NCBI GenBank assembly: GCA_020851635.1
Contig: JADZCJ010000048.1
Span: forward strand, 16,964-80,963
Direction: 5' to 3'
DNA length: 64,000 bases
DNA from: Anaerolineae bacterium
GTDB lineage: Bacteria; Chloroflexota; Anaerolineae; UBA4142; SHND01
Part shown: piece after piece, positions 45,018 through 53,901 of the stretch
Numbering within the stretch: position 1 is the first letter of the stretch
How the letters are laid out: every line of letters starts with the position of its first letter
Program-made: the position numbers and the translations under genes
Notes under the pieces: model-generated
The model's input: the letters and a program-made list of their open reading frames with translations, nothing else
What the model was told of the DNA's origin: nothing
Database searches by the model: none

Positions 45018-45796
45018 TCTCTTCCCAACAACAATCCCACCAATTCCCCCTGTATTTTCCCGTTCGACGCAATCCCAAACTGCATCCCCACAGCTTGCCC
45101 GTCCCCAAACAACTCGAATATCCCGCCCGCTTCCTTTACAATCAAGCGCGCGGCTGAAATATCCCACGGTGACAGCCCAATATCACAATAGCCGTCCAGT
45201 CTCCCGCAAGCTACATTACAAATATCCAGCGCCGCGCTCCCGTTGATCCTCAGCGAACGCGCGCGCTTGACCAGCCGGATGATTTCCGCAATCCCGCGGT
45301 CGCTCTCCCACACATCATAGACCAATCCCGTCGCCACAACGCTCTCGCTCAATGTCTGTGCCCCGCTGGGCGCAATCGCCGCGCCGTTCAAAAATGCCCC
45401 TCCCCCGCGCGTCGCCGTAAATAATTGGTCCATAATCGGGTCATACACCACCCCGACGATGCTCTCGCCGTTCTCTTCCAGTCCGATGGACACATTAAAA
45501 TAGGGAAAATGATGAGCATAGTTCGTTGTCCCGTCAATCGGATCGATCACCCAGCGATAGCGCGCTACCGTTCCGTGCGTGCCCGATTCTTCCGCCAGGA
45601 TATCAAAATCCGGCGTCGCCGCGCGCAAAATGTCCATCACCGCCGCTTCCGACGCGCGGTCCACCTCCGTCACCAGGTTCACCGCGCCCTTGAACTCGAT
45701 ATCATGCGTCTTGCCCCAGCCCTCGCGCATCACTATCCCCGCCGCGCGCGCCGCCTTTTCCGCCACTTGCAGTAATTCCGCATAGGTTCTATTCAT
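45008..45796 (-). CDS. suhB: Inositol monophosphatase family protein
   Basis: 262 residues from the ATG at 45796. The family motifs are complete: ILAEESG (glutamate), then WVIDPIDGTTNYAHHFPYFNVSIGL (the D-P-I-D-G-T metal site), and WDISAARLIVKEAGG. It hydrolyses inositol phosphates or related sugar phosphates with Mg2+. The longer upstream open frame runs through the tRNA-Leu gene and its terminator and is not real. The start lies only seven bases after that terminator, so the gene may be expressed by read-through or from an unseen promoter. Confidence 0.93.
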   Translation of the reverse strand: MNRTYAELLQVAEKAARAAGIVMREGWGKTHDIEFKGAVNLVTEVDRASEAAVMDILRAATPDFDILAEESGTHGTVARYRWVIDPIDGTTNYAHHFPYFNVSIGLEENGESIVGVVYDPIMDQLFTATRGGGAFLNGAAIAPSGAQTLSESVVATGLVYDVWESDRGIAEIIRLVKRARSLRINGSAALDICNVACGRLDGYCDIGLSPWDISAARLIVKEAGGIFELFGDGQAVGMQFGIASNGKIQGELVGLLLGRDGR

Positions 45797-45802
45797 AGAC
45801 AC

Positions 45803-45835
45803 AAAAAAGGGTCGGGAGAACCAATCTTCCGACCC
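45803..45835 (-). terminator. Rho-independent terminator after tRNA-Leu
   Basis: On the minus strand the stem GGGTCGG / CCGACCC with a 13-base loop is followed by TTTTTT. It starts nine bases after the tRNA 3' end and ends just before the suhB ATG. Confidence 0.85.
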
Positions 45836-45843
45836 AACTCCAG

Positions 45844-45926
45844 TGCCCAAGGAGGGACTTGAACCCCCATGTCCTTGCGGACACAACACCCTGATTGTTG
45901 CGCGTCTGCCATTTCGCCACTTGGGC
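45844..45926 (-). tRNA. tRNA-Leu (anticodon CAG)
   Basis: 83 bases. The acceptor stem GCCCAAG pairs with CTTGGGC and the discriminator base is A. The anticodon stem-loop is CAACA-ATCAGGG-TGTTG, giving anticodon CAG in the usual place after a T33. A long variable arm (GTCC-GCAA-GGAC) and a T arm with TTCAAGT fit a type II leucine tRNA. CCA is not encoded. Confidence 0.95.
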
Positions 45927-46112
45927 TTGCATACCGATTCTACGCGAACGGCGTTCTTTGTCAATTCGGATTTTGCTTTTCCGGCTCCTTTCTTTGCCAG
46001 AGTTTCCACCCCGGTAGTTTTTATCTTGATGCCGCAAGGTGTAAAATAAATCGTTTTGTGTTAGAGCGATGCGCAACAAGTTGGCTAACGATATATTAGG
46101 AGTCTATATAGC

Positions 46113-47915
46113 ATGCATACAAAGGAACAGGCGCAAGACCGCCTGGCAGACTTTACAACGGACCGCCGTGTTTTACTTCTCTCCGGTATGGCGGTGCTTA
46201 TCGGCGCCGTCAGCGTAGGTGTGGCGTGGATTTTGATCGAACTGATTTTATTGATGACCAACCTGGCGTTTTATCAACGCCTCTCGCTTCAAGAGGTATC
46301 ACCCGCTGACAATCAACTCGGTGTTTTTGTCATCATCGTTCCCGTCATTGGCGGCTTGATCATTGGCTTGATGGCGCGTTATGGTTCGGAAAAAATTCGC
46401 GGGCACGGCATCCCCGAAGCGCTTGAAGCGATTTTGATTGACCGCAGCAAAATGTCTCCCAAGGTTGCCGTGTTAAAACCGCTCTCGTCGGCAGTTTCCA
46501 TTGGCACCGGCGGACCTTTTGGCGCGGAAGGTCCGATTGTCATGACAGGTGGCGCCCTTGGCTCTTTGTTTGCCCAATTCTTTCATCTTTCCTCTGCCGA
46601 ACGCAAGACTTTGCTTGTTGCCGGCGCCGCAGGCGGCATGGCAGCTATCTTTGCCACGCCGGTTGCCGCCCTCTTGATTGCCGTCGAACTCCTGCTGTTC
46701 GAGCGCAAGCCCCGCTCGCTTATTCCGGTTGCAATTTCGGCAACGGTCGCCTTTGCGCTGCGCAGCTTTATTTTGGGCGCCGGACCCATTTTCCCCATTC
46801 CTCCACATCCCGTTCCGAATGGCTCGATCATTGCTATTTCATTCGTTGTCGGCATTGTCGCCGGTTTGGCGGCGATTGTCACGACGAATCTCGTATATCT
46901 GTTCGAGAACGCTTTTACGCGGCTGCCGGTTCATTGGATGTGGTGGCCCGCCATTGGTGGGCTTGTCGTCGGCATTGGCGGCTATCTCGAGCCGAATGTG
47001 CTTGGTGTAGGTTATGACCTGATTCACTCTCTGCTTCTGGGTCAAATGATTGGCGCCGCCGCGCTCGGATTGCTCATCGGCAAGGCATTGGTCTGGTCAT
47101 GTGCCCTGGGTTCCGGGACCTCGGGGGGGGTGCTTGCGCCTTTGCTCATCATCGGCGCCGCGTTAGGTTCGCTGCTTGCGGGCATTATCCCTGCAGGCGA
47201 TACCGGTCTCTGGGCGCTGATCGCCATGTCTGCTGTGCTGAGCGGGTCATTGCGTGCTCCGTTGACAGCGATGGTTTTTGCCGTGGAAACAACGCACGAT
47301 TTCAACACCCTGCCGGCGCTTTTGATCGCCAGCATTGCGGCTTATGGTGTGACGGTCTTGATTCTGCGGCGTTCGATTCTCACCGAAAAAATTGCGCGGC
47401 GCGGTTTGCATATTTCGCAGGAATACAGCGTGGATTCATACGAACTGATGCGTGTGGGTGATATCATGGACAGGAACGTGCCCACACTTGTCTCGACGAC
47501 GACGGTCGGTGAGCTGGCAAAACGAATCGCCGAGGGTGACCCACAACTCACACGCCGTCAGGGCACGCCAATTGTGAATGCAGAGGGCGCGCTCGTCGGC
47601 ATCATTACGCGCAGCGACCTCGTTATGGCGCTGGCAAATGACCCGCTTGGCGAAATGACCCTTTTGGAAGCAGGCAACCGGTCTCTGGTTGTGGCGTATC
47701 CGGACGAGACTGTGCGCGTCGCCATCGCCAAAATGCTGAAAAATGATATTGGACGACTTCCGGTTGTGGAACGCGACAACCCGCGCAAATTAGTTGGCTA
47801 TGTAGGTCGCTCCGGCGTCCTTGCAGCTCGCAATCGCTCGCTTCAGGAAGAAGCCCTCCGCGAGCGCCTCATAAATGCGCCGGACGCAGCGCCGCATCCG
47901 TCAAGTGCTTATTGA
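46113..47915 (+). CDS. ClC-family chloride channel/transporter with C-terminal CBS pair
   Basis: 600 residues, ATG with TAGGAG upstream. Residues 1-430 form the ClC membrane domain. Selectivity motifs are GHGIP at 97-101 (serine of the classic GSGIP replaced by histidine), GAEGP at 137-141 with the gating glutamate 139 kept, and GSGTSGGVLAP. Residues about 450-590 hold two CBS domains (DIMDRNVPTLVSTTTVGELAKR and PDETVRVAIAKMLKNDIGRLPVVE), which bind adenine nucleotides in relatives. The kept gating glutamate suggests H+-coupled or gated anion transport at the inner membrane. Confidence 0.94.
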   Translation: MHTKEQAQDRLADFTTDRRVLLLSGMAVLIGAVSVGVAWILIELILLMTNLAFYQRLSLQEVSPADNQLGVFVIIVPVIGGLIIGLMARYGSEKIRGHGIPEALEAILIDRSKMSPKVAVLKPLSSAVSIGTGGPFGAEGPIVMTGGALGSLFAQFFHLSSAERKTLLVAGAAGGMAAIFATPVAALLIAVELLLFERKPRSLIPVAISATVAFALRSFILGAGPIFPIPPHPVPNGSIIAISFVVGIVAGLAAIVTTNLVYLFENAFTRLPVHWMWWPAIGGLVVGIGGYLEPNVLGVGYDLIHSLLLGQMIGAAALGLLIGKALVWSCALGSGTSGGVLAPLLIIGAALGSLLAGIIPAGDTGLWALIAMSAVLSGSLRAPLTAMVFAVETTHDFNTLPALLIASIAAYGVTVLILRRSILTEKIARRGLHISQEYSVDSYELMRVGDIMDRNVPTLVSTTTVGELAKRIAEGDPQLTRRQGTPIVNAEGALVGIITRSDLVMALANDPLGEMTLLEAGNRSLVVAYPDETVRVAIAKMLKNDIGRLPVVERDNPRKLVGYVGRSGVLAARNRSLQEEALRERLINAPDAAPHPSSAY

Positions 47916-47944
47916 ATCCCGAGTGACCAAGTTGGGGGAATGAC

Positions 47945-47984
47945 CAAAAAAACAACAGCGTCCTTTTTACAAGGACGCTGTTGT
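47945..47984. terminator. Bidirectional terminator between ClC and MOSC genes
   Basis: A 14-bp perfect stem (ACAACAGCGTCCTT / AAGGACGCTGTTGT) with a 5-base loop is preceded by seven A, which become a T run for leftward transcription. It lies between two convergent genes and can serve both, with the better T tract on the MOSC side. Confidence 0.9.
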
Positions 47985-47993
47985 CACCAAAAT

Positions 47994-48722
47994 TCACACA
48001 AACTCAATCCCATCTCCCACCCGCACCACTCCCGTAACCACCACATTCGCATAAATCCCCGCGCACTCCCCATGTTCTCGCGTCACCGTCCTCAGCACCG
48101 CCGCATTCTGCACTGCCGTGTCCGGGTCCAGATTGATCATCATACAGCGCGAGTCCTTTTTCGTCACCCCGATCCTCGCGCGCTCTCCCACCTTCAGCAC
48201 CCGTCCCACCCACGAATCTTCGATGAACGGAATCCCCGCCGTCGGCTCGATATACAAATTCGCGCGAAACTGCCGCAGATCAATCTCTGATCCGCTCTCC
48301 GTTTCCAGCTGCGCCAACGTCGTCGTCGAAAACAACGACACGTGCTGGCTGTCAAAATTCCCTCGCTTTGTCTTGAACAAAAACACCCGCTGCCCATACA
48401 ACGCCGACAGCTGCTCCGTCAGCCGCGCGTCCCCGGTCTCCAGCTCGTCCCCCTCCGGCGTCCGCACCACCACCGGCACATCCCAATCGTCGGGAGTCGG
48501 GAGCCGTTCCAGGCGCGGCGCATACATGATCATTTTCGGCTTGTCCCGCCCCGTGAACCACGGGAACCCATCCGTCGCCGCGAGCTCTTGCCGCACAAAC
48601 GCATACCGCCGATCACCCGCAAACCCGTTCACCGTCAAATGCGCCTCTTGCACCGCCGTCCCGCGCATGGACTTGACCGGATACAAATAAATCTGCTTGA
48701 CCGTCGCGAGGACCTGACTCAC
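47994..48722 (-). CDS. MOSC-domain protein with N-terminal beta-barrel
   Basis: 242 residues. LATVKQIYLYPVKSMRGTAVQEAHLTVNGFAGDRRYAFV is the MOSC N-terminal domain. The C-terminal domain shows FRANLYIEP, WVGRVLKVGERARIGVTKKDSRCMMINLDPDTA, with the cysteine that is conserved in MOSC proteins and linked to molybdenum cofactor sulfur handling in eukaryotic and bacterial (YcbX-like) members. The convergent ClC gene ends on the other side of a strong terminator. Confidence 0.93.
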   Translation of the reverse strand: MSQVLATVKQIYLYPVKSMRGTAVQEAHLTVNGFAGDRRYAFVRQELAATDGFPWFTGRDKPKMIMYAPRLERLPTPDDWDVPVVVRTPEGDELETGDARLTEQLSALYGQRVFLFKTKRGNFDSQHVSLFSTTTLAQLETESGSEIDLRQFRANLYIEPTAGIPFIEDSWVGRVLKVGERARIGVTKKDSRCMMINLDPDTAVQNAAVLRTVTREHGECAGIYANVVVTGVVRVGDGIEFV

Positions 48723-48919
48723 TCGCGCGCCTCTTTCGGCAGAATCGCCAGATTCAGGTCCGCTTCTGCCAGCCGGTTCAAACTCTCGACCATCTCTTCA
48801 TAGGTCTTGCCCAACTCTTCCGGTTCCGCAATCACAAACAACGTAACCCCATTCTTTTTCGCCTCGCGTATCCGCCGCAAAAGCGATGCATGCTTTTTCT
48901 CGTATGTGGATGTTTTCAT
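48719..48919 (-). CDS. Small protein of unknown function coupled to the MOSC gene
   Basis: 66 residues, rich in lysine and glutamate, with alternating helical and one short beta segment (KKNGVTLFVIAEPEELGKTYEEM). The stop overlaps the MOSC start by 4 bp (ATGA), which supports real translation. No known domain recognised. The ending EADLNLAILPKE could form a strand. It could be a small regulator or only a leader peptide. Confidence 0.6.
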   Translation of the reverse strand: MKTSTYEKKHASLLRRIREAKKNGVTLFVIAEPEELGKTYEEMVESLNRLAEADLNLAILPKEARE

Positions 48920-48960
48920 CGAGTCCCGAACCCAGTTTCAATATAGCCCGTCGTAACCCT

Positions 48961-49608
48961 CTATGTTTCATGACGAACGATGCCAAGATGGCGCGCGGGC
49001 ACGCCCGCGACCATCTCATAGTCCTCAACATCTCGGATCACAACCGCGCCTGCCCCGACCACGCTTGCCGCTCCGATTTTAATCCCGTTTATTACAGTCG
49101 CGCCAATCCCTATCAGCGACCCCTTGCCGACCGAAACATCGCCCCCCAAATGGACCCCCGGCGCGACATGCGCAAATGCGCCAATCTGATTGTGATGATC
49201 AATCGAGCTGGCTGTATTCACAATGACGTGCGCGCCAATGACGGAACCCGTATTGACCACGCAGCCGGCGCACAACATCGCCCCGTCCGCAATCAAAACG
49301 TCCGGGGCGATGATGGCGGAAGGATGAATCACCGTCACAAAATGCTCACCCTCTCCGGCGAATCTTGCGACGATTGTCTCCCTGACACGATTGTTGCCGA
49401 CCGCAACAACAACCCCGTCGTGCGGAATGGATGCCAGATCGGCAAGCGCGCCCAGCACCTGCAGAGACAAGAATGACTTGTCCGAAAACTCGGGATTATC
49501 ATCCACAAATCCGATAGGGATAAATTTTCCACCCTTGTCCCTCGCCCGCAGTAGACAATCAGCCACAACTTGGGCATGCCCCCCGGCGCCCACAATGATC
49601 ACGCGCAT
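48961..49608 (-). CDS. NeuD/PglD-family sugar O- or N-acetyltransferase
   Basis: 215 residues. An N-terminal Rossmann-like sugar-binding half begins VIIVGAGGHAQVVADCLLRA, the family signature. The C-terminal left-handed beta-helix has IAPDVLIADGAMLCAGCVVNTGSVIGAHVIVNTASSIDHHNQIG, with the catalytic histidine pair, and ends VAGVPARHLG. It would acetylate an amino sugar on a nucleotide carrier. The start overlaps the end of the sugar transferase gene by 10 bp, as in Pgl-type loci (pglD next to pglC). Confidence 0.93.
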   Translation of the reverse strand: MRVIIVGAGGHAQVVADCLLRARDKGGKFIPIGFVDDNPEFSDKSFLSLQVLGALADLASIPHDGVVVAVGNNRVRETIVARFAGEGEHFVTVIHPSAIIAPDVLIADGAMLCAGCVVNTGSVIGAHVIVNTASSIDHHNQIGAFAHVAPGVHLGGDVSVGKGSLIGIGATVINGIKIGAASVVGAGAVVIRDVEDYEMVAGVPARHLGIVRHET

Positions 49609-50234
49609 TGTCTGTTCATATCAGGATGTTTCAGAAACCGTCTTTCTCCCAACAGAATAACAAGTCCGGTGAGCAGAACAATTTTGCTGTCCAGCCAGAC
49701 ACTCTCCCTCTCAACATATTCAAGATCATACTCGATACGCTCATCCCACGAGAGGTAGCTGCTGCCCTTGATTTGCGCCAGGCAGGTCAGCCCGCCCCTC
49801 ACCTCCAGACGCCTCCGCTGTCGCGGTGTATACCCGGCGAGCTGTTCCGGCAGAGTAGGCCGCGGTCCCACAAGCGCAAGATCCCCGCGCACCACGTTCC
49901 ACAACTGCGGCAGTTCATCCAACTTGGTCCGCCTCAGCACGCGCCCGATACGAGTCACCTCCGGATGTCCCTCGTGCACCTGCTGATTAATCGTTCGCGT
50001 CGGATTATTCGTCATACTCCGAAACTTGTACAAGCGAAACAGCTTCCCGTGCATCCCCAAGCGCTCTTGCGAAAACAGGACCGGCGCACCACTCGAGACG
50101 CGCACCAGCACAGCTGTGATCAATAGGACGGGCGACAAAAGGATCATCGCTCCCAGCGCCAGTCCGAAATCAACCACTCGCTTGAACTTATGATATAGGG
50201 TTCGGTTCTTTGTCAGAGATTGTTGTTGCGTCAT
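49599..50234 (-). CDS. Undecaprenyl-phosphate sugar-1-phosphate transferase (PglC-like)
   Basis: 211 residues from the ATG at 50234. The protein has one N-terminal re-entrant/membrane segment (VVDFGLALGAMILLSPVLL), then APVLFSQERLGMHGKLFRLYKFRSM, and later LDELPQLWNVVRGDLALVGPRPTLPEQ. That is the monotopic phosphoglycosyl transferase fold. It moves a sugar phosphate from a UDP-sugar to the carrier lipid, starting the surface glycan. Overlap with the next gene is 47 bp. Confidence 0.94.
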   Translation of the reverse strand: MTQQQSLTKNRTLYHKFKRVVDFGLALGAMILLSPVLLITAVLVRVSSGAPVLFSQERLGMHGKLFRLYKFRSMTNNPTRTINQQVHEGHPEVTRIGRVLRRTKLDELPQLWNVVRGDLALVGPRPTLPEQLAGYTPRQRRRLEVRGGLTCLAQIKGSSYLSWDERIEYDLEYVERESVWLDSKIVLLTGLVILLGERRFLKHPDMNRQCA

Positions 50235-51399
50235 CAACCCGAATCTTTTCCGTGATCAACCTCGCATACTCTTCGCTCACCGTCCCAAAGATCCGCCGTT
50301 CATCAAACCGCTCGCGCGCCATCCGAACGCCGTTTTCGCCCAGTCGCTTTTCCTTTTCCTTGTTGCTCACAAGCTCCAGGATCGCTTCTGCCAGTTCCTC
50401 GACATTTCCCAAACTCACCAGCGCCCCATTCACGTCCTGCACCACCGCCTCGCGACACCCTCGAATATCCGTCACGACCGCAGGCACCCCCATCGCCGAC
50501 GCCTCCATCGGCGCTCGCGGAAACCCCTCCCGGTGCGACGGCAGCACAAACACATCCATCAGCGCATACATTTCCGGCATATCGTTCCTCAGCCCTGTGA
50601 ACGTACAGTGCTCTGCAATTCCATACTCGGTTGCGATTTCTGGAGTCAATGCATCTTCCTTTTTCATATCCGGGGGTCCCACAAACAAAAAACGCATATT
50701 CTTCGCTCTCTCCAGCACAATCCTGGCCGCGCCCAACAACTCAAGCACCCCTTTTTCCGCCACCAGCCGCCCCACAAATCCCACCACCCTCTCGTCCCCT
50801 CCTATCCCCAGCTCCGCGCGTTTCCTCTCCAACTCTCCCGCATCAATCTTCCCGCGCGCAAACCGCGTCAGGTCAATCCCATTCCCCAAATACTTGATCT
50901 TGTCCCGCGCGCAAATCCCTTCCCGTACCGCCGTCTCAATATCCTCACTGTTCTGCGACAAGATCACATCCGAACACCGCGCCGCAATCTTTTCCAGCGT
51001 AATATAAAACCTCCGCCAATGTGCCGGGGTCTTGTCATGAAAATAAAACCCGTGCAGCGTGTTCACCACGATCGGCACCCCCGCCATCCGCGCCGCCAGC
51101 TGCCCCAGCAGCCCCGGTTTCGGATTATGCGTGTGTACAATCGCGAATCTCTCTCGGCGCATCAGCCGGTACAGCCGCCACAACGACACCAGGTCCGCCA
51201 ACGGCGTAAAATTTCGCGTCATCGGCACCGCACAGTGCCGGATCCCCGCCCCCTCCACATACGCCGCATCCTGTCCCGCGCTCGAGACCCCCACCACCTC
51301 ATACCCCTGCTCCTGCAAATACCGCAGCTGGTTCAACAGCAGATACCGCAGCGAAATATCAACCGTCGTGACGTGCGCGACCTTAATATTGCGGGACAT
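50188..51399 (-). CDS. Glycosyltransferase family 4 (PglA-like)
   Basis: 403 residues from the ATG at 51399. Domain 1 has KVAHVTTVDISLRYLLLNQLRYLQ and NTLHGFYFHD, and domain 2 has VVGFVGRLVAEKGVLELLGA, then LPSHREGFPRAPMEASAMGVPAVVTDIRG. The E-x7-E motif and the glycine-rich turn fit retaining GT4 enzymes, and the start resembles PglA-type N-acetylgalactosaminyltransferases. It follows the polymerase gene with a 17-bp overlap. Confidence 0.92.
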   Translation of the reverse strand: MSRNIKVAHVTTVDISLRYLLLNQLRYLQEQGYEVVGVSSAGQDAAYVEGAGIRHCAVPMTRNFTPLADLVSLWRLYRLMRRERFAIVHTHNPKPGLLGQLAARMAGVPIVVNTLHGFYFHDKTPAHWRRFYITLEKIAARCSDVILSQNSEDIETAVREGICARDKIKYLGNGIDLTRFARGKIDAGELERKRAELGIGGDERVVGFVGRLVAEKGVLELLGAARIVLERAKNMRFLFVGPPDMKKEDALTPEIATEYGIAEHCTFTGLRNDMPEMYALMDVFVLPSHREGFPRAPMEASAMGVPAVVTDIRGCREAVVQDVNGALVSLGNVEELAEAILELVSNKEKEKRLGENGVRMARERFDERRIFGTVSEEYARLITEKIRVDDATTISDKEPNPIS

Positions 51400-52723
51400 T
51401 GCTCGATTCCATAGTCCCTGCTGGTCCTTCCGCCTCTGTCGTGCGCGGCTCACCAACCTCCAAAAGCAGCGGAAAACCCGAAATCAACACCAGCAAAATC
51501 CAGAACGTCCGGTCCGTCATTTGCCGGTTGTAAATATAACTCACCCCCCCCGCCACAATCGCCACCAGCAGCATCAGCGCCGAAAGCTGATACGGTCCCC
51601 CCCGCGCCGCCAAAAACGTCTTGACGCTCGTCCCGATCAACACCCCCATCAATGCCACATACAACAAAAATCCAACCAGCCCCGTCTCTGCCAAAAACTT
51701 GAGCGGCGTGCTGTGCATCTCGTGCCCCGTCGGCGAATACTCGGAAGCATAAAACCCCCCATACCCGATACCCAAAAGCGGGTGGTCCGAAAATGCCTGT
51801 ATCCCCCCCTTGCGCTGCAGCGTAATAAAATCGTCCGAATCTTCAACCTCCGCGTCGCTCAAATCGGAATAAGCCGAATAAAATGTTTCCACGCGCGTCC
51901 CTACCATTGCCACCCGCACTTGAAAGAAACGCAGCTGCGGCACGAACTCGCTCCCCACAAAATACAGCCCCGTCGCGATCAGCACAATCAACAGTGGCGC
52001 AACCAAAGACTTGAACCGGTCCGTCCCCCTCAGCAAAAACAACCCCAACCCCAGCGTAGCCAGTCCCACAATCAAAGCAATATAAACCGACCGCCGCCCC
52101 GCCACCGCAATCCCATACAGCGCCAACGCCAGCGATGGATACAACACCAGCGCGTCAATCCGCGGGCGGTTCGGCAGAAACAAATACACGACCACAAACC
52201 AGAATGCCGCAAACAGATAAATCCCCGCATGTGCCCGGTTGCGAAAAGGTCCCGCCGCGTTAATGTCTCCGGGAGATTGAATCTGGTCCACAAACAGCCA
52301 CACCCCGATCGCCGCGCCCCCATACGCCAGGCACCGCAAAAAAAAGACCAGCGCCCCCGGGTCCACCACAAACAGGTTGTACATCACCACCGCAAACAAC
52401 AGGAGCGAAAAGGGAATCAACATCTGGACAAACGTAATGCCCAATCTCTCCTGGGGCACCGCGAACTGCGATACCAACCCGACAGTCGCGATCGCCGCAA
52501 CAAGCCCGATCATCCGATTAAACCGTATCGGCGCCTCTTCCCGAAACATATAAACGACCATCACAAGTCCCAGCCCCACGATCAAAACCTCAAAAACCCC
52601 GACATTGTTCGCCAAAAATGGCAGCAGTTTCGTCCCCGTCAGGAACGCCGAAAACGCCAACCCCGCGAGGATGACATACATGACCAGCGGCGCCCGCCCT
52701 CTCGCCGGTTGCGTCTGCTTCAC
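51383..52723 (-). CDS. O-antigen ligase/polymerase (Wzy/WaaL family)
   Basis: 446 residues with about twelve membrane spans and one large periplasmic loop. The loop carries GGIQAFSDHPLLGIGYGGFY, matching the Wzy_C/O-antigen ligase domain (the H-P-L-x-G-x-G motif). It either polymerises repeat units or ligates glycan to a lipid or protein acceptor outside the membrane. The gene overlaps its upstream neighbour by 4 bp. Confidence 0.88.
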   Translation of the reverse strand: MKQTQPARGRAPLVMYVILAGLAFSAFLTGTKLLPFLANNVGVFEVLIVGLGLVMVVYMFREEAPIRFNRMIGLVAAIATVGLVSQFAVPQERLGITFVQMLIPFSLLLFAVVMYNLFVVDPGALVFFLRCLAYGGAAIGVWLFVDQIQSPGDINAAGPFRNRAHAGIYLFAAFWFVVVYLFLPNRPRIDALVLYPSLALALYGIAVAGRRSVYIALIVGLATLGLGLFLLRGTDRFKSLVAPLLIVLIATGLYFVGSEFVPQLRFFQVRVAMVGTRVETFYSAYSDLSDAEVEDSDDFITLQRKGGIQAFSDHPLLGIGYGGFYASEYSPTGHEMHSTPLKFLAETGLVGFLLYVALMGVLIGTSVKTFLAARGGPYQLSALMLLVAIVAGGVSYIYNRQMTDRTFWILLVLISGFPLLLEVGEPRTTEAEGPAGTMESSNVPQY

Positions 52724-53901
52724 AGCTTGGCTTGCCTCAAAATCAATTCCGCCACCCGTACTCCCGCGCTCTCCCGCACCGCCAGCGTCTGCCGCATATA
52801 CTCCTCGACCCCTTCCTTGTCCCGCCCGCTGTCATCCAGCATCTTTTCCAACCCCGCCCCCATATCCGTCTCCGGGTCCAGTCCTTCCGCCGCCCCCCCC
52901 TGCACATAATCAAACACATACCCCGCGCCCGGAATCTTGACCACCCCCAGCGACACCCCAAACAACAACGCCTCCAGCCCCGCCGTCGAAGCCATCACCA
53001 CCGCCGCCCGCGCCACACCCAATACGGGATACAGCGCCACCCGGCTCAAAATCGTCGCCCGCCCTTCCATCCCCAACTCGCGCACCGGCGCCCCAAACCG
53101 CCCCGGGTCCTCGCTCGGATGCAGTTTAAAAATCAAATGCAGTTCGGGATCGCGCAGCAGCGGCACGACCGCTTCCGCAAACCGCCGCACCAGCTCCTCT
53201 TTTTCCCGACTCGTGCAAAAACCCTGCGCTTCGATCGGGTTCGACAAAAACACCAGGTTCGTCCCCTTTAACAGATGCTCCGGCAGCGCGCCCCTCGCTT
53301 TTTCCCGCCAGTCCGTCGCCCCAATCCCGTCAAAACGCGGGTTCCCGGTCAAACAAATCCGCTCCGGCGGCGCGCCCAGCGCGCGAAAATGCGCCGCGCT
53401 CTTCTCCCCCCACGCCGCAATCGCATCTGCCCCCCCCATCCCATACGCGCCCCCCGCCTTTTCCGCCGGCAGCGGAAAACGGATCCCTTCCTGCACCAAC
53501 ACAAACGGAATCCTCCGCCGTTTCAACTCTCCCACAATCCGGTCATACGGAAACGCCGCATCATTCGGCAGCGCCACCACCCCAATCTCCCCCGCCAGCC
53601 AGCGCTCCACCCCCGTCCGCAGCAGCCCCAGCCAGCCCGCGTGCCGCGCCATTCTCCGCGCCAGCGCGTTCGCCCCCCCCAGCGCATCACCGCTCGAAGG
53701 CGACCCCCGCACCCTTCGGCTCAGCGCCAGCGTCTCCGCCCCATCCTTTCCCAAACGTTCCGTCGGCGTTCCCATCCCCCGAAACTCGCACAACGACACA
53801 TAGCGACAGAGATGCCCGTCACGCATCAACGCCCGCACCACCGGCTCAAACATGTCCACATGATGCCGGTCGTTCGAAATCAAAAAATCAATCGTCGGCA
53901 T
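52720..53901 (-). CDS. CDP-glycerol/polysaccharide-type GT-B protein, function not assigned
   Basis: 393 residues from the ATG at 53901; the longer frame includes more than 100 arginine-rich residues that belong to another frame. It has a GT-B style layout: PTIDFLISNDRHHVDMFEPVVRAL (N-terminal nucleotide fold), then GVVALPNDAAFPYDRIVGEL, RIPFVLVQEGIRFPL, GNPRFD, then LIFKLHPSEDPGRF. The H-P in the last block is typical of CDP-glycerol glycerophosphotransferases and UDP-GlcNAc 2-epimerase-like enzymes. The precise acceptor is unknown. Confidence 0.75.
   Translation of the reverse strand: MPTIDFLISNDRHHVDMFEPVVRALMRDGHLCRYVSLCEFRGMGTPTERLGKDGAETLALSRRVRGSPSSGDALGGANALARRMARHAGWLGLLRTGVERWLAGEIGVVALPNDAAFPYDRIVGELKRRRIPFVLVQEGIRFPLPAEKAGGAYGMGGADAIAAWGEKSAAHFRALGAPPERICLTGNPRFDGIGATDWREKARGALPEHLLKGTNLVFLSNPIEAQGFCTSREKEELVRRFAEAVVPLLRDPELHLIFKLHPSEDPGRFGAPVRELGMEGRATILSRVALYPVLGVARAAVVMASTAGLEALLFGVSLGVVKIPGAGYVFDYVQGGAAEGLDPETDMGAGLEKMLDDSGRDKEGVEEYMRQTLAVRESAGVRVAELILRQAKL

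Noticed and set aside
45797..46009. N-terminal extension of the inositol monophosphatase (71 residues)
   Set aside because: The extra frame runs through a well-formed tRNA-Leu and its terminator, and family members begin at the ATG at 45796.
51059..52909. 616-codon plus-strand open frame across the glycosyltransferase and polymerase genes
   Set aside because: It spans several well-supported minus-strand genes, is rich in R, H, P and Q and has no start context. Antisense artefact of high GC at codon position three.
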